Positions 19,985-30,274 of a DNA stretch of 64,000 bases are shown here, piece by piece. Position numbers and translations under genes: made by a program. Every line of letters begins with the position of its first letter. Within the stretch, counting starts at the first letter, position 1. The notes beneath the pieces are model-generated. The model was given only the letters and a program-made list of their open reading frames with translations. It was not told where the DNA came from and made no database searches. This DNA is from Microbacterium elymi. GTDB taxonomy: Bacteria > Actinomycetota > Actinomycetes > Actinomycetales > Microbacteriaceae. The stretch covers positions 930,001-994,000 of the forward strand of contig NZ_CP091139.2 in the NCBI RefSeq assembly GCF_021582895.2, in the 5' to 3' direction.

Positions 19985-20161
19985 TCAGGGCAGCTCGCTG
20001 CTCTTGTGGTCGTGCCGCGACTTGTGCATCGGGATGCCGATGGCGGCGGCGCAGAGCAGCACTCCGAGGACGAAGATGACGGACTGCCATCCATCGACGA
20101 ACGGCGCGTAGCCGAAGCATGCGAACCCTGCGACGAAGAGCAGGAAGCAGACGATGAACAT
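19985..20161 (-). CDS. small hydrophobic membrane protein, 58 aa
   Basis: Short ORF with ATG at 20161: MFIVCFLLFVAGFACFGYAP, then a second hydrophobic run VIFVLGVLLCAAAIGIPM and a charged tail MHKSRHDHKSSELP. Two predicted membrane segments with a short connecting loop. GGAAGG (seen as CTTCCCG in the given strand) lies a few bases upstream. A hairpin follows the stop. Family not recognised; similar two-helix mini-proteins are common in actinobacteria. Confidence 0.65.
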   Translation of the reverse strand: MFIVCFLLFVAGFACFGYAPFVDGWQSVIFVLGVLLCAAAIGIPMHKSRHDHKSSELP

Positions 20162-20236
20162 GCGGATCCTTCCCGGAGGTCTGTGCTGACTTCAGGCTAC
20201 CGCGTTCTCGGCCGTCCGGCGGACACGACGGCGCCG

Positions 20237-20986
20237 TCAGGATGCCGCGGCCAGGCCGCGATCGGGGTCCGAGTCGCCCTCCTGATCCGATTTCCCGGTG
20301 GCCGGCCCGCTCACCGGATGGGTCATCCGCGCGGTGACGAGGATCGGCAGGTGGTCGCTCAGGCCCTGCGGCAGCGTGCGGATGCGCTCGATGTCGAACC
20401 CCATCGACGTGGCGAAGTCGTAATGCCCGCGGAAATACCGGTATCGCGTGTAGGTGCGGGCGTCGCTGAGCGTGAGCTCGTACCCCTGCTCACGCACCTT
20501 CTGGCCGAGGTTCTCCTTGAACACGGGGTAGTTGTAGTCCCCGACCATGAGCGCCGGCAGGCCGTCGCCGAGCTCCTGCAGCTCGGCGAGCGCCGCGTGG
20601 ATCTGGTGGCGCCGCAGCGAGTTCAGCGCGGTCAGCGGCGCCGCGTGGAACGAGGCCACGATCAGGTCGCGGCCCTGGTCGATGTCGTGCAGGCGCACCC
20701 CCAGCATCCGCTCTTCGGCGGGTTTGAGCACCCGGTCGTGCAGGGACTTCTTCAGCGACATCGACCGGATCTCGATCGGGCGGTACATGCTCATCCGGAA
20801 GTAGACGGCCAGGCCCAGCCGGTTGCGATGGGTGACGTCGGCGAGTCGAAGTCCCGCGATCTGAGCCGGGATGTCGGCGGTGTCGCACTCCTGCAGACAG
20901 AGCAGGTCTGCACCGTGCCGGTCCACCAGCGTCGCCAGTTCGGCGGCGGCGCGATGCTTGCGGAGGTTGTACGAGAGCAGCTTCAT
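20237..20986 (-). CDS. endonuclease/exonuclease/phosphatase family protein
   Basis: 249-aa metal-dependent phosphodiesterase-fold protein. MKLLSYNLRKHRAAAELA opens with the metal-binding Asn; LLCLQECDT carries the catalytic Glu; IVASFHAAPLTALNSLRRHQ the active-site His; ALMVGDYNYPVF the Asp-Asn pair; GLSDHLPILVTARM the C-terminal SDH motif. All catalytic residues of the fold are visible. No signal peptide, so a cytoplasmic nuclease or phosphatase is likely; substrate unknown. Sits 50 bases downstream of truA on the same strand. Confidence 0.82.
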   Translation of the reverse strand: MKLLSYNLRKHRAAAELATLVDRHGADLLCLQECDTADIPAQIAGLRLADVTHRNRLGLAVYFRMSMYRPIEIRSMSLKKSLHDRVLKPAEERMLGVRLHDIDQGRDLIVASFHAAPLTALNSLRRHQIHAALAELQELGDGLPALMVGDYNYPVFKENLGQKVREQGYELTLSDARTYTRYRYFRGHYDFATSMGFDIERIRTLPQGLSDHLPILVTARMTHPVSGPATGKSDQEGDSDPDRGLAAAS

Positions 20987-21036
20987 CCTGCTCTCCAGGG
21001 TAGCCGCGTCCCACGTGCGTCGGCCGGATGCTGAGG

Positions 21037-21883
21037 CTATTCGCGGTCTCGGCGGGCCCGCGTCTGCTCGGCCCGGAGTGCCAGCAGCTCGTCGGCGGGA
21101 TAGCCGACCTCGGCGAGGGTGAGCCCGCGCCCGGCCAGCACCGTGAACGCGCTGGTGCGCTGCCCCGCGTCGCGCAGGGTCGCGACATCCGCGACGCTCA
21201 GCCGGCCCGCGCCCACCGCGGTGCACGCGCCGACCAGGGCGCGCACCATGGAATGGCAGAACGCGTCGGCGCGCACGTTGGCGATCAGGAACCCGTCGTC
21301 GTCGCGGTGCCAGTCGAACTCGAGCAGCGTGCGGATCGTCGTGGCCTCGTCCCGGGGCTTGCAGTAGGCGGCGAAGTCGTGCAGCCCGGTCAGCGACCGG
21401 GCCGCGGCATCCATCGCCTCGACGTCCAGGCGCGCATGCACGGTCGTGGTGCGCGCCCGCTCGAGCGGATCGTAGCCGCCCACCTCGTCGGCGATCCGGT
21501 ACTCGTACCGGCGCCACACCGCCGAGAACCGGGCATCGAAGCCGTCGGGCGCCGTGCCGGTGCGATGCACCGTCACGTCGGGGTATCCGCCCAGCACACC
21601 GCGGACGCGGTGCGCGAGCCGTTCCACGGGGTCGGATGCGGCATCCCGCCGCGTCTGCGTGAACAGGCGCGCACGCTGCTCGGCGTCCAGATCCAGGTGC
21701 GCGACCTGGCCGCTCGCGTGCACGCCGGCATCGGTGCGCCCGGCCACCACCAGGCGCGGTTCGCCGCCGACGATCCGGGCGAGCGCCTGCTCGAGGGCGC
21801 CCTGCACCGTGCGCAAGCCCGGGCTGTCGGGCCCACCCGCGGAAGTGGGTGCCGTCGTAGGCGATGTCGAGCCGGATGCGCAC
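21037..21883 (-). CDS. truA: tRNA pseudouridine synthase A (one apparent frameshift)
   Basis: Modifies U38-40 of tRNA anticodon stems; about 281 aa. GTG start at 21883 (RIRLDIAYDGTHFRGWARQPG), catalytic Asp in VAGRTDAGVHASGQVAHLD, later DAFCHSMVRALVGAC. The frame shifts at 21813-21818 (GGGCTGCGC read as GGGCTTGCGC); repair joins ARQPGLRTVQGALEQAL. Usually directly downstream of rplQ; here the acyltransferase gene, on the other strand, separates them. Confidence 0.94.
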
Positions 21884-22042
21884 GAAATCAGCGTAGCGGC
21901 GGGGCGCCGGCACTCCGGGCGCGTGCGGTCTCCGCCACGGGATGACGGTGGGCCGGATCAACGGTCTCAGCCGGGGTCCGCACCGTAGACTGGGTCGGGC
22001 GCGGCGCGGTTCCCCGGACCAGCCCGCCGCAGCCGCCCCGCC

Positions 22043-23961
22043 ATGACGACTCCCGCCCCTTCTCTGCCCCCGCGCGCCCGATTCACCGGGCTCGACGGGC
22101 TCCGTGCCGTGGCCGTCGTGCTGGTCGTGGTGTACCACCTGTTCCCCGGCTGGTGGCTGCGCAGCGGGTTCATCGGGGTCGACGTCTTCTTCGTGATCAG
22201 CGGATTCCTCATCACCTCGCTGCGCTGCCGGGAACGGGAGCGCACCGGCCGCATCGCCCTGGTCGACTTCTGGCGCCGCCGCGCCCGCCGTCTGCTCCCG
22301 GCGCTGGCGCTGCTGGTGACGGTCACGGCGACGTGGGCATGGATGATCGGCGGCGACGTGCTCGTGCGCCTGGGCTGGCAGGTGGCCGGCGCGATCACCT
22401 TCAGCTACAACTGGGTGTCGGTCGCGGGCGGCTCGGACTACTTCACCGCCGGCACCCCCGAGCTTCTGCGCAACCTGTGGTCGCTGGCGGTCGAGGAGCA
22501 GTTCTACCTGGTGTGGCCGCTCCTGCTGCTCGTGCTGCTGTTCCTCCCGCGCCGGTGGGCGCGCGCTGCGGCCGCCCTCGCGGCCGCGGTCGCGTCGGCG
22601 TGGTGGATGGCTGCGGTGGTCTCCGGCGGCGGCGGCCTCACCCGCGCCTACTTCGGCACCGACACGCACGCGTTCGGCCTGCTGCTCGGGGTCGCGCTCG
22701 CGGTGGGACTGCAGCGGGTCCTCACCGCGCCACCGGCATGGATGCTGCGCACCGGCGCACGCGCGACGGGTGCCGCCGTCGGCACGGTCGCGCTGGCCGG
22801 CCTGTTCGCGATCGCGCTCCTGCCCGAACAGCCCGACACCATCACCTTCCCGGGCACCCTGGCCGCCGCCAGCGTGCTGACCGCGATCGTGATCGTGGCC
22901 GGCACCGCCGCCGGTTCGGCACTGGGCCCGGCGCTGGATGCCGGCCCCCTGCGCTGGATCGGCGACCGGTCGTACAGCATCTACCTGTGGCACTGGCCGC
23001 TGCTCGTGCTGATCGCCGCCATGACCGGACGCACCGCCGGCAGCGACCCGCTTCCGGCCTGGATCGGCGGACTCGTCCTCGTGCTCACGGTGCTGTGCGC
23101 GGCCGCCTCGCACCGCTTCGTCGAGCAGCCTGTGCGCCGGTACGGATTCCGCGGCTCGCTGCGCCGGCTGCACCGGCATCTGGTCGGTCCGCCGGGTGCG
23201 CGACTGCGGGCGATCGGCGTGCTGGTGGGTGGCGCTGCCGTCATTGCCGGCACCACCGCCGCCATCCAGGTCGCGCCGGCCGAGTCATCCGCTCAGTCCG
23301 TCGTGCAGGCCGGCCAGCGCGCGCTCGAGCAGGACGCCGGGCCGCGGCCGCCGCTGCTCGCCGCTGACCAGGCCGATCACCCCTCCGGCGGCGCCGCACC
23401 GGCCGCCGTGACCGGTGCGCAGATCGACGCGATCGGCGACTCGGTCATGCTCGCCTCGGCTCCCGCCCTGATGCAAGCGCTACCCCGGCATCCACATCGA
23501 TGCGAAGGTCTCGCGGTCGATGTGGACCGCCCCCGGACTGGTGGATGCGCTCGTCCGCGATCGCGCGCTGCGCCGCTATGTCGTGCTCGGCCTCGGCACG
23601 AACGGTGCGATCGACCGGGGTTCGCTCGATCACGTGGTCGCCGCCCTCGGACCGCGGCGTCACCTCGTGCTGGTGACCGCCTATGCCGACCGGTCGTGGA
23701 TCCCGGGCGTCAACCGGGCCCTGCGCGACTACGCCGCCGCCCACCCGGAGGTGATCGTCGCCGACTGGGCCGCCGCGATCGATCCGCACCGGGCAGTGCC
23801 TGGCCGGGGACGGCATCCACCCGGGCGAGGCGGGCGGCCGCATCTACGCCCGCACCGTGGCCGACGCGATCGATGCGGCGCAGCGCGCGCACGCCGCGCA
23901 GCACGAGCAGATGGTGCTGCGGGCCTGCCGGCTCGCCCAGCCCACCGACATCGCCCTCTGA
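22043..23961 (+). CDS. acyltransferase 3 family protein with C-terminal SGNH-like domain (frameshifted)
   Basis: OatA-like membrane acyltransferase, about 638 aa repaired. N-terminal half has the family start GLDGLRAVAVVLVVVYH (catalytic His) and FIGVDVFFVISGFLITS, then about ten membrane helices to GIGWHWPLL-like WHWPLLVLIA. The C-terminal extracellular part has IDAIGDSVML (SGNH Ser block), LGLGTNGAI and a late GDGIHP motif (His block). Frame breaks at 23473-23478 (ATGCAGCGC read as ATGCAAGCGC) and near 23790-23800. Likely O-acetylates a wall or surface glycan. Placed between truA and rplQ in opposite orientation, interrupting a usually conserved pair. Confidence 0.83.
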
Positions 23962-24058
23962 CCGGCCGGCGGCGCTCCGCCGCTCTCCTGCCCTGCCCAC
24001 CGCATCCTGCCCGCCGCGTGCGCCGCGGCGCCGCGTGCGCCGCGGCGCCGCGTGATCC

Positions 24059-24148
24059 GCGTGCAGAACTCCGGAGATCCGTGCGGCACATCGGCCGGAC
24101 GGCGGCGCGTCGCCGCCCCACGGCCGGTTTCTCCGGAGTTCTGCACGC
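24059..24148. repeat. REPIN-like inverted-repeat element 3 (intergenic)
   Basis: Arms GCGTGCAGAACTCCGGAGA (24059-24077) and TCTCCGGAGTTCTGCACGC (24130-24148) are exact 19-base inverted copies, 52 bases apart. Lies between the acyltransferase and rplQ; the flanking 24000-24058 is a GCCGCGGCGCC-rich run with no gene. Confidence 0.9.
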
Positions 24149-24175
24149 GCCCGGCTGACCGCGGCGGCCGAGACG

Positions 24176-24210
24176 ACGAAACCCGCGGGCCAGAGGGCCC
24201 GCGGGTTTCG
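24176..24210 (-). terminator. terminator of the alpha operon (after rplQ)
   Basis: Perfect stem CGAAACCCGCGGGCC with loop AGAG, 20 bases past the rplQ stop. May also serve the + strand acyltransferase. Confidence 0.85.
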
Positions 24211-24229
24211 ATCAGATGTGCAGGGAGCG

Positions 24230-24811
24230 CTACTCGGACTTCTCCTCGGCAGCGTCCTCGGCCGGCGCCTCGGCGGCAGCGGCCTCCGGGGTCTCGTCGG
24301 CGGCGGCGCCCTCGTCCACGGCGGCGTCCTGCGCGGGGGCCTCCTCCGAGGCGGCCTCCTCGACCGGAGCGTCCTCGGCCGGAGCCTCTTCCGCGGGAGC
24401 CTTCTCGGCCTTCGGAGCGGCCGACTTCTTCACCGGCGACGCCTTCTTGGTCACGGGCTCGAGGACGAGCTCGATGACGGCCATGGGGGCGTTGTCGCCC
24501 TTGCGGTTGCCGACCTTGGTGATGCGGGTGTAGCCGCCCTCACGGTCGGCCACCAGCGGCGCGATCTCGGTGAACAGGACGTGCACGACGTCCTTGTCGC
24601 CGATGACGCCGAGCACGCGACGACGCGCGTGCAGGTCGCCGCGCTTGGCGAACGTGATCAGCCGCTCGGCGACGGGACGCAGGCGCTTGGCCTTGGTCTC
24701 GGTCGTCTTGATCGACTTGTGCGTGAACAGTGCGGCAGCGAGGTTCGCCAGCAGCAGGCGCTCGTGTGCGGGGCCGCCTCCGAGGCGGGGTCCCTTCGTG
24801 GGCTTAGGCAT
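24230..24811 (-). CDS. rplQ: 50S ribosomal protein L17 with long acidic tail
   Basis: L17, 193 aa. Start ATG 24811 ([24 protein letters not shown]) is chosen over a TTG two codons earlier. The conserved core ends near ELVLEPV (residue ~120); the remaining ~70 residues are an Ala/Glu/Pro-rich tail ([19 protein letters not shown]), common in Microbacteriaceae L17 but absent from most bacteria. Last gene of infA-rpmJ-rpsM-rpsK-rpoA-rplQ. Confidence 0.97.
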   Translation of the reverse strand: MPKPTKGPRLGGGPAHERLLLANLAAALFTHKSIKTTETKAKRLRPVAERLITFAKRGDLHARRRVLGVIGDKDVVHVLFTEIAPLVADREGGYTRITKVGNRKGDNAPMAVIELVLEPVTKKASPVKKSAAPKAEKAPAEEAPAEDAPVEEAASEEAPAQDAAVDEGAAADETPEAAAAEAPAEDAAEEKSE

Positions 24812-24846
24812 TCTCAATTACTCCAGGTGAATGAGTCGATGAAAGA

Positions 24847-25839
24847 TCAGGCGTTCTCGGCGTCGTCGTATCCGCCGTAGAAGTGCGCGCCGTCGAATCC
24901 GGGCACGGAGTCCTTCAGCGACAGGCCGAGCGAGACCAGCTTGTCCCGCACCTCGTCGACCGACTTCTGACCGAAGTTGCGGATGTTCATCAGCTTGCGT
25001 CTCGGACAGGGCGACCAGCTCCGAGACGGTGTTGATGCCCTCGCGCTTGAGGCAGTTGTACGAGCGGACCGACAGGTCGAGATCCTCGATCGGCATCGAC
25101 AGCTCGGTCGAGACGACGGTCTCGACCGGCGCGGCGCCGATCTCGATGCCCTCGGCGTCGACGTTCAGCTCGCGGGCCAGGCCGAACAGCTCGGTCAGGG
25201 TGCGACCGGCCGAGGCGACCGCGTCGCGCGGCGAGATCGCCGGCTTGGTCTCCACGTCCAGCACCAGCTTGTCGAAGTCGGTGCGCTCACCGGCACGGGT
25301 GGCGTCCACGCGGTAGCTGACCTTGAGCACCGGCGAGTAGATCGAGTCGACCGGCACCTGGCCGGCCTCGGCGTACTCGTTGCGGTTCTGCGTGGCCGAC
25401 ACGTAGCCGCGGCCGCGCTCGATGGTCAGCTCGAGCTCGAAGCGCGCGGTGTCGTTCAGCGTCGCGATGACCAGCTCGGGGTTGTGCACCTCGACGCCCG
25501 CCGGGGCGGAGATGTCGGCGGCGGTGACCTCACCGGCGCCGGTCTTGCGCAGGTACGCGGTGATGGGCTCGTCGCGCTCGCTCGAGACCACGAGCTGCTT
25601 GATGTTCAGGATGATCTCGGTGACATCCTCCTTCACACCCGGAATGGTGCTGAACTCGTGGAGGACGCCGTCGATGCGGATGCTGGTGACAGCCGCGCCG
25701 GGGATCGACGACAGGAGGCTGCGGCGCAGCGCATTGCCGATCGTGTAGCCGAAGCCGGGCTCGAGCGGCTCGATGACGAAGCGGCTGCGGAACTCCCGAT
25801 CTTCTCCTCGGTCAGGGTGGGACGCTGTGCAATGAGCAC
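24847..25839 (-). CDS. rpoA: RNA polymerase subunit alpha (two apparent frameshifts)
   Basis: About 330 aa repaired. GTG start at 25839 ([14 protein letters not shown]). N-terminal dimerisation domain with [21 protein letters not shown]-terminal domain [24 protein letters not shown] that binds UP elements and activators, ending [17 protein letters not shown]. Breaks: one G lost in GGGG near 25789 (repair [13 protein letters not shown]), and 24993-24998 (ACGCAGCTG read as ACGCAAGCTG; repair [15 protein letters not shown]). The gene is essential, so these are read as consensus errors. Confidence 0.96.
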
Positions 25840-25986
25840 TATGTGTTCCTTTCGTGCGACGTGCCCGCTATATGACACGTGCAGTTGATGAGGTGTTGAG
25901 TTTTCTCCAGGGGATGCCGAGACCCTCGGCATCCGGAAGCGGATGAGTGCCGGATGCCTGGGTCACAGGCATCCGGCACGGGAATC

Positions 25987-26385
25987 TCAGACGCGGCGGC
26001 GCTTGGGCGGGCGGCAGCCGTTGTGCGCCTGCGGCGTCACGTCCTGGATCGAGCCCACCTCGAGGCCGGCGGCCTGCAGCGAGCGGATCGCCGTCTCGCG
26101 ACCCGAGCCCGGGCCCTTCACGAAGACGTCGACCTTCTTCACGCCGTGGTCGGCGGCCTGGCGGGCGGCCGACTCGGCGGCCATGCCGGCCGCGTACGGG
26201 GTGGACTTGCGCGAGCCCTTGAAGCCCACGCCGCCCGAGGACGCCCAGCTGATCACGGCACCCGAGGGATCCGTGATCGAGACAATCGTGTTGTTGAACG
26301 TCGACTTGATGTGGGCCTGGCCCAACGCGATGTTCTTCTTCTCCTTGCGACGCGGCTTGCGCGCGGCGCTCTTGGCCTGTGCCAT
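25987..26385 (-). CDS. rpsK: 30S ribosomal protein S11
   Basis: 132 aa, intact. N-terminus rich in A/K/R ([19 protein letters not shown]), then [36 protein letters not shown] and the C-terminal [11 protein letters not shown]. Followed by rpoA after 147 bases; rpsD, which sits here in many bacteria, is absent. Confidence 0.98.
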   Translation of the reverse strand: MAQAKSAARKPRRKEKKNIALGQAHIKSTFNNTIVSITDPSGAVISWASSGGVGFKGSRKSTPYAAGMAAESAARQAADHGVKKVDVFVKGPGSGRETAIRSLQAAGLEVGSIQDVTPQAHNGCRPPKRRRV

Positions 26386-26416
26386 GCGATTCTCCTAAAA
26401 ACCCTGGGGGCGCTGG

Positions 26417-26791
26417 TTAGCGCGCCTTCTTCTTGCCGGCGACGGTGCGCTTCGGGCCCTTGCGGGTGCGCGCGTTCGTCTTGGTGCGCTGGCCGCGCAC
26501 GGGCAGGCCGCGACGGTGGCGCAGGCCTTCGTAGGAGCCGATCTCGACCTTGCGGCGGATGTCGGCGGCCACCTCACGGCGAAGGTCACCCTCCACCTTG
26601 TAGGTGCCCTCGATGTGATCGCGCAGGGCGATCAGCTGGTCGTCGGTGAGGTCCTTGACGCGGATGTTCTCGTCGATCTGGGTGGCCTTCAGGATTTCGT
26701 CGGACCGCGTGCGGCCGATCCCGTAGATGTAGGTCAGTGCGATCACCACGCGCTTATCGCGCGGGATGTCGACGCCGGCAAGACGTGCCAT
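26417..26791 (-). CDS. rpsM: 30S ribosomal protein S13
   Basis: 124 aa, intact. [48 protein letters not shown] and the basic tail [11 protein letters not shown]. 31 bases upstream of rpsK; 163 bases from rpmJ, a gap that could hold an internal promoter. Confidence 0.98.
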   Translation of the reverse strand: MARLAGVDIPRDKRVVIALTYIYGIGRTRSDEILKATQIDENIRVKDLTDDQLIALRDHIEGTYKVEGDLRREVAADIRRKVEIGSYEGLRHRRGLPVRGQRTKTNARTRKGPKRTVAGKKKAR

Positions 26792-26954
26792 GCGGCTCTC
26801 CTAGGAGTGTGTGGAGGTGTGGAGCAGGATCGGTGCCCGGGCCTCCGCCCCGAGGTGTCCCCCTTGCGGGTTCTGATCCTGCCTGTCAGTGATATCGAGT
26901 TGTGCTCTGCGGGTGTTTCGCTCACTCGGCGAGGTTTCGACTCGCCTCGCTCGC

Positions 26955-27071
26955 TCAGCCTTGGCGCTGCTTGTGGCGCGGGTTCGCCTTGCAGATGACC
27001 ATGACACGCCCGTGCCGACGGATCACCTTGCAGTGATCGCACATGGGCTTGACGCTGGGCTTGACCTTCAT
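26955..27071 (-). CDS. rpmJ: 50S ribosomal protein L36
   Basis: 38 aa: [20 protein letters not shown] followed by [18 protein letters not shown]. The zinc ligands C11, C14, C27 and H33 are present (C+ form). Sits 68 bases downstream of infA. Confidence 0.97.
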   Translation of the reverse strand: MKVKPSVKPMCDHCKVIRRHGRVMVICKANPRHKQRQG

Positions 27072-27139
27072 GATGTTCCTGTTCGCTGTCTTCGTACCGC
27101 GGGCACAGCGATGCCCGCGGCCGTTACTTCTCGACCGGT

Positions 27140-27361
27140 CTAGCGGTAGCGGTAGACGATGCGGCCGCGGGTCAGGTCGTAGGGGCTGAGCTCCACGACC
27201 ACGCGGTCCTCGGGGATGATGCGGATGTAGTTCTGCCGCATCTTGCCGGAGATCGTGGCGAGCACCTTGTGTCCGTTGCTCAGCTCAACGCGGAACATCG
27301 CGTTGGGCAGCGCCTCGGAAATCGTGCCTTCGATCTCGATGACACCGTCTTTCTTCGCCAT
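27140..27361 (-). CDS. infA: translation initiation factor IF-1
   Basis: 73 aa single OB-fold protein. [42 protein letters not shown] and the ending GRIVYRYR match IF-1 exactly in length and layout. First gene of the alpha-type operon here; an upstream promoter is visible. Confidence 0.98.
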   Translation of the reverse strand: MAKKDGVIEIEGTISEALPNAMFRVELSNGHKVLATISGKMRQNYIRIIPEDRVVVELSPYDLTRGRIVYRYR

Positions 27362-27479
27362 AGCCTCGCTATCGATTCTGCCGACCGGTCGGTCTGCGGT
27401 GGATGGGATGATCGATGTCGGAGACGCTCGGATGGCTTCACGAGGACACGCCAAAAGAGGCACAAGACACCAAAGAACG

Positions 27480-27508
27480 AGTGTACGCCACGCACGACGC
27501 GCAAGCAA
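27480..27508 (-). promoter_or_regulatory. predicted infA promoter
   Basis: Minus-strand TTGCTT (27503-27508) and TACACT (27480-27485) with 17 bases between, about 110 bases upstream of infA. No other feature is evident in 27362-27641. Confidence 0.55.
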
Positions 27509-27641
27509 ACGCCGGGCGCCCCCTCGCGTGCCACCCGAACCGGGTGACGTCCGGGGGGAGCCTTTCGACGACCCGGCAGTCTGGTGAATCATAGGACGCG
27601 CACTGCGCGGCGGGGGCATCCGCGCGGACGAGGAGGGGCAC

Positions 27642-29294
27642 GTGCAGCCACCGCTGGTCGGACTGAACCGCAGGAACCTGGTCCGCGAGCTCTCGGCGGG
27701 CGTCACCCTGATCGCCATCGCGATCCCGCTGAACATCGGCTACGCCCAGATCGCCGGCCTGCCGGCCACCGCGGGCCTGTACGCGCTGATCGTGCCCACC
27801 GTCGTGTACGCCCTGGTGGTCTCGAGCAGACAGCTGGTGGCGTCGCCGGATGCCGCCGCCGCCGCGCTGGTCGCCTCCTCGATCGGCGGACTGGCCGCGG
27901 CCGGGTCCGAGAACTACGCCACCATGGCGCTGGCCCAGGCGATCATCTGCGGCGTGCTCCTGGTCGCCATGTCGTGGCTCAAGCTCGGCTTCCTCGCGAA
28001 CTTCCTCTCCAAGCCGATCCTCGTCGGCTTCGTCGGCGGTCTGGCGCTGGACATCCTTGTCTCGCAGATCGCGAAGATGCTCGGCATCAAGATCGAGTCC
28101 GGCGGCGAGTTCGTCGAGAAGCTGACCGGACTGGTGACCGGTCTGCCCCGAACCAGTCTCTGGTCGGTGCTGATCTCGGTGGGCGTGGTCGCGCTGCCGC
28201 TCGGGCGGCGGCTGCTGGCGGCCCTGCCCTGGGCGCTGGTGGCGATGATCGTGACCACGATCGTCGTCGCGCTCACGCACGCGGATGCCGCGGGGGTGGC
28301 GGTCCTGGGTCCGGTGCCGGCCGGTCCCCCGCCGCTCACGTGGCCCGTGCTCGGCTGGATGCAGTGGCTCGCGCTGGTCCCGTCGGCGATCGCCCTGACC
28401 ATGGTGACGGTCGCCGAGGGGCTCCTGGTCTCGCGCTCGTACGGCGAGCAGCGCGGCTACGCCACGAGCCCGAACCGGGACCTCCTGGCCTTCGGGCTGG
28501 GCAACATCGCCGCCGGGGCCAGCGGCTCGTTCATGATGGGCTCCTCCACCAGTCGCACCGCGGCGATGGACCAGGCCGGCTCCCGCACGCAGCTGCCGTC
28601 GCTGGTCCTGGCGGCGGGCACGCTCCTGCTGCTGCTGTTCGGCACGTCGCTGCTGGCCGAGATCCCGTCCCCGACGATCGGGGCCATCGTCGGCGTCGCC
28701 GTTCTGCCGCTGCTGGGCATCCGCAGCTTCGTCGAGATCTTCCGGCAGGACCGCTTCGAGTTCGCGATCGGGGCCACCTGCTTCCTGGTCACACTGTTCG
28801 TCGGGTCCATCCCCGGCATCCTCGTCGCCTTCGTCCTGGCGCTGGTGAACATGGCCAAGCGCGCCGCGAGCCCGGCCATCGACGTCCTCGCCGCGAACGA
28901 CAACCCCTCCGACTCGCTGCTGGAGAGCGCTCCCCGCGGTGAGGTGACGGCGCCCGGGGTGCTGGTCATTCGGATGGCGGCGCCGATCTTCTTCGCGAAC
29001 GGCAACGCGTTCACCTCGGCGGTGACCGCGGCGGTGACCGCCGTCGTGCCGGCGCACACCGTCCACAGCGTCGTGATCGACATGGAGGCGGTGACCGACG
29101 TCGACGTCACCGGCGCCGAGGCGTTCGCGTCGCTGCGCGACTGGCTGGCGGCCCGCGACGTCACGCTCGCGTTCAGCCGGGTGCGGTCCACGGCGCTGCC
29201 ACGACTGCAGCGGCTGGAGATCATCCGCGACGAGACCGTCTACGACACCAACCGCGAGGCGGCGGCATCCCTCGCCGGACCCGCGGGAACCTGA
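27642..29294 (+). CDS. SulP family anion transporter with STAS domain
   Basis: 550-aa SLC26/SulP transporter. Transmembrane core from about residue 15 to 405, with [17 protein letters not shown] (helix 1 motif) and [13 protein letters not shown]-terminal STAS domain from about 435 with [21 protein letters not shown]. Substrates in the family include sulfate, bicarbonate and dicarboxylates; not decidable here. GTG start at 27642 with GAGGAGGGG upstream. First of a run of + strand genes in the block inserted between map and infA. Confidence 0.9.
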   Translation: MQPPLVGLNRRNLVRELSAGVTLIAIAIPLNIGYAQIAGLPATAGLYALIVPTVVYALVVSSRQLVASPDAAAAALVASSIGGLAAAGSENYATMALAQAIICGVLLVAMSWLKLGFLANFLSKPILVGFVGGLALDILVSQIAKMLGIKIESGGEFVEKLTGLVTGLPRTSLWSVLISVGVVALPLGRRLLAALPWALVAMIVTTIVVALTHADAAGVAVLGPVPAGPPPLTWPVLGWMQWLALVPSAIALTMVTVAEGLLVSRSYGEQRGYATSPNRDLLAFGLGNIAAGASGSFMMGSSTSRTAAMDQAGSRTQLPSLVLAAGTLLLLLFGTSLLAEIPSPTIGAIVGVAVLPLLGIRSFVEIFRQDRFEFAIGATCFLVTLFVGSIPGILVAFVLALVNMAKRAASPAIDVLAANDNPSDSLLESAPRGEVTAPGVLVIRMAAPIFFANGNAFTSAVTAAVTAVVPAHTVHSVVIDMEAVTDVDVTGAEAFASLRDWLAARDVTLAFSRVRSTALPRLQRLEIIRDETVYDTNREAAASLAGPAGT

Positions 29295-29327
29295 CGTGCC
29301 GGGCAGCCGATCGGAGAGGATGAGACG

Positions 29328-30157
29328 GTGGATGTCGCACAGTTCCTTCCGGACACGGTGACGTGGGGAGGGATCCTCCTGACGGTCGCCGTGCTCGTCG
29401 CGGGCTGGGTCCTGGCCGGCCTCGCGCGCCGCGGCATGCGCGCGGTCCTGTCCCGCGTGCGCGGGATCTCCCCCTCCGGCATCACGATCATCGCCCGGGT
29501 CACCGGGTACCTGATCATCCTGCTCGCCGTCGGCATCGCCCTGGTCCTCATGGGCGCCGACATCCAGCCGGTGCTGGCGGTCGTGATCGTGGTCGTCGTC
29601 GTGCTCGCGCTGGTCCTGCGCGGGGTCGCCGACAACTTCGCCGCCGGGGTGCTGATCCAGTCGCGTCGCACGGTGGACGTCGGCGACCAGGTCCAGGTCT
29701 CGGCGCTGGACGAGACGGTCGTGGGGCGCGTCCTCGAGGCGAACGCCCGCGCGGTGGTGATCGTCACCGCGGACGGCCGCACGATCCACGTGCCCAATGC
29801 CAAGCTGCTGTCCGACTCGGTGGTCAACCACTCTCAGCACGGCACGCGGCGCAGCGAGGTCCAGGTGCGCGTCGCGCGCGCAGCGCACTCCATCGACGAG
29901 GTCGCCGGACTCGTGCGGGATGCCATCGCCGCCGTTCCGCGGGTGCGTCCGCAGGAGCCGGTGCAGACGCTGGTGCAGGATGTCTCGACGGATCGGGTCA
30001 CGCTCCGCGTGTGGTTCTGGCACTCCCCGACGAGGGTGCGGTGCTGGTCTCGGCCGTGGTCCGTGCCGTCGCCGCGGCGCTGGATGCGAAGGAGCTCACA
30101 TCCACGGTGATCGGCGGCGCCGTCGGCACTCCCCTGCCCCCGCCGGACCACGTGTGA
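29328..30157 (+). CDS. mechanosensitive channel, MscS family (one apparent frameshift)
   Basis: About 276 aa repaired. Three N-terminal helices; the pore-lining region is VLRGVADNFAAGVLIQSRRTVDVGDQV, with the family GDQV motif; the beta domain follows with NAKLLSDSVVNHS. Frame breaks near 30025-30032 (CACTCCCCGACG needs one more C), repaired to WHSPDEGAVLVSAVVRAVAAAL and ending TPLPPPDHV. Acts in osmotic downshock by family knowledge. Lies 33 bases after the SulP gene, probably co-transcribed. Confidence 0.88.
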
Positions 30158-30274
30158 CGCGTCACCCGTGCCGGGTGACCGTGCCGCACCGGCATCCGGG
30201 ACGCCCCTAGCGTGAGGCGCAGCGAGCCGACACCGGTGCGGTCCGACACCGGGGCGACATCGACGGGAGCGGGG

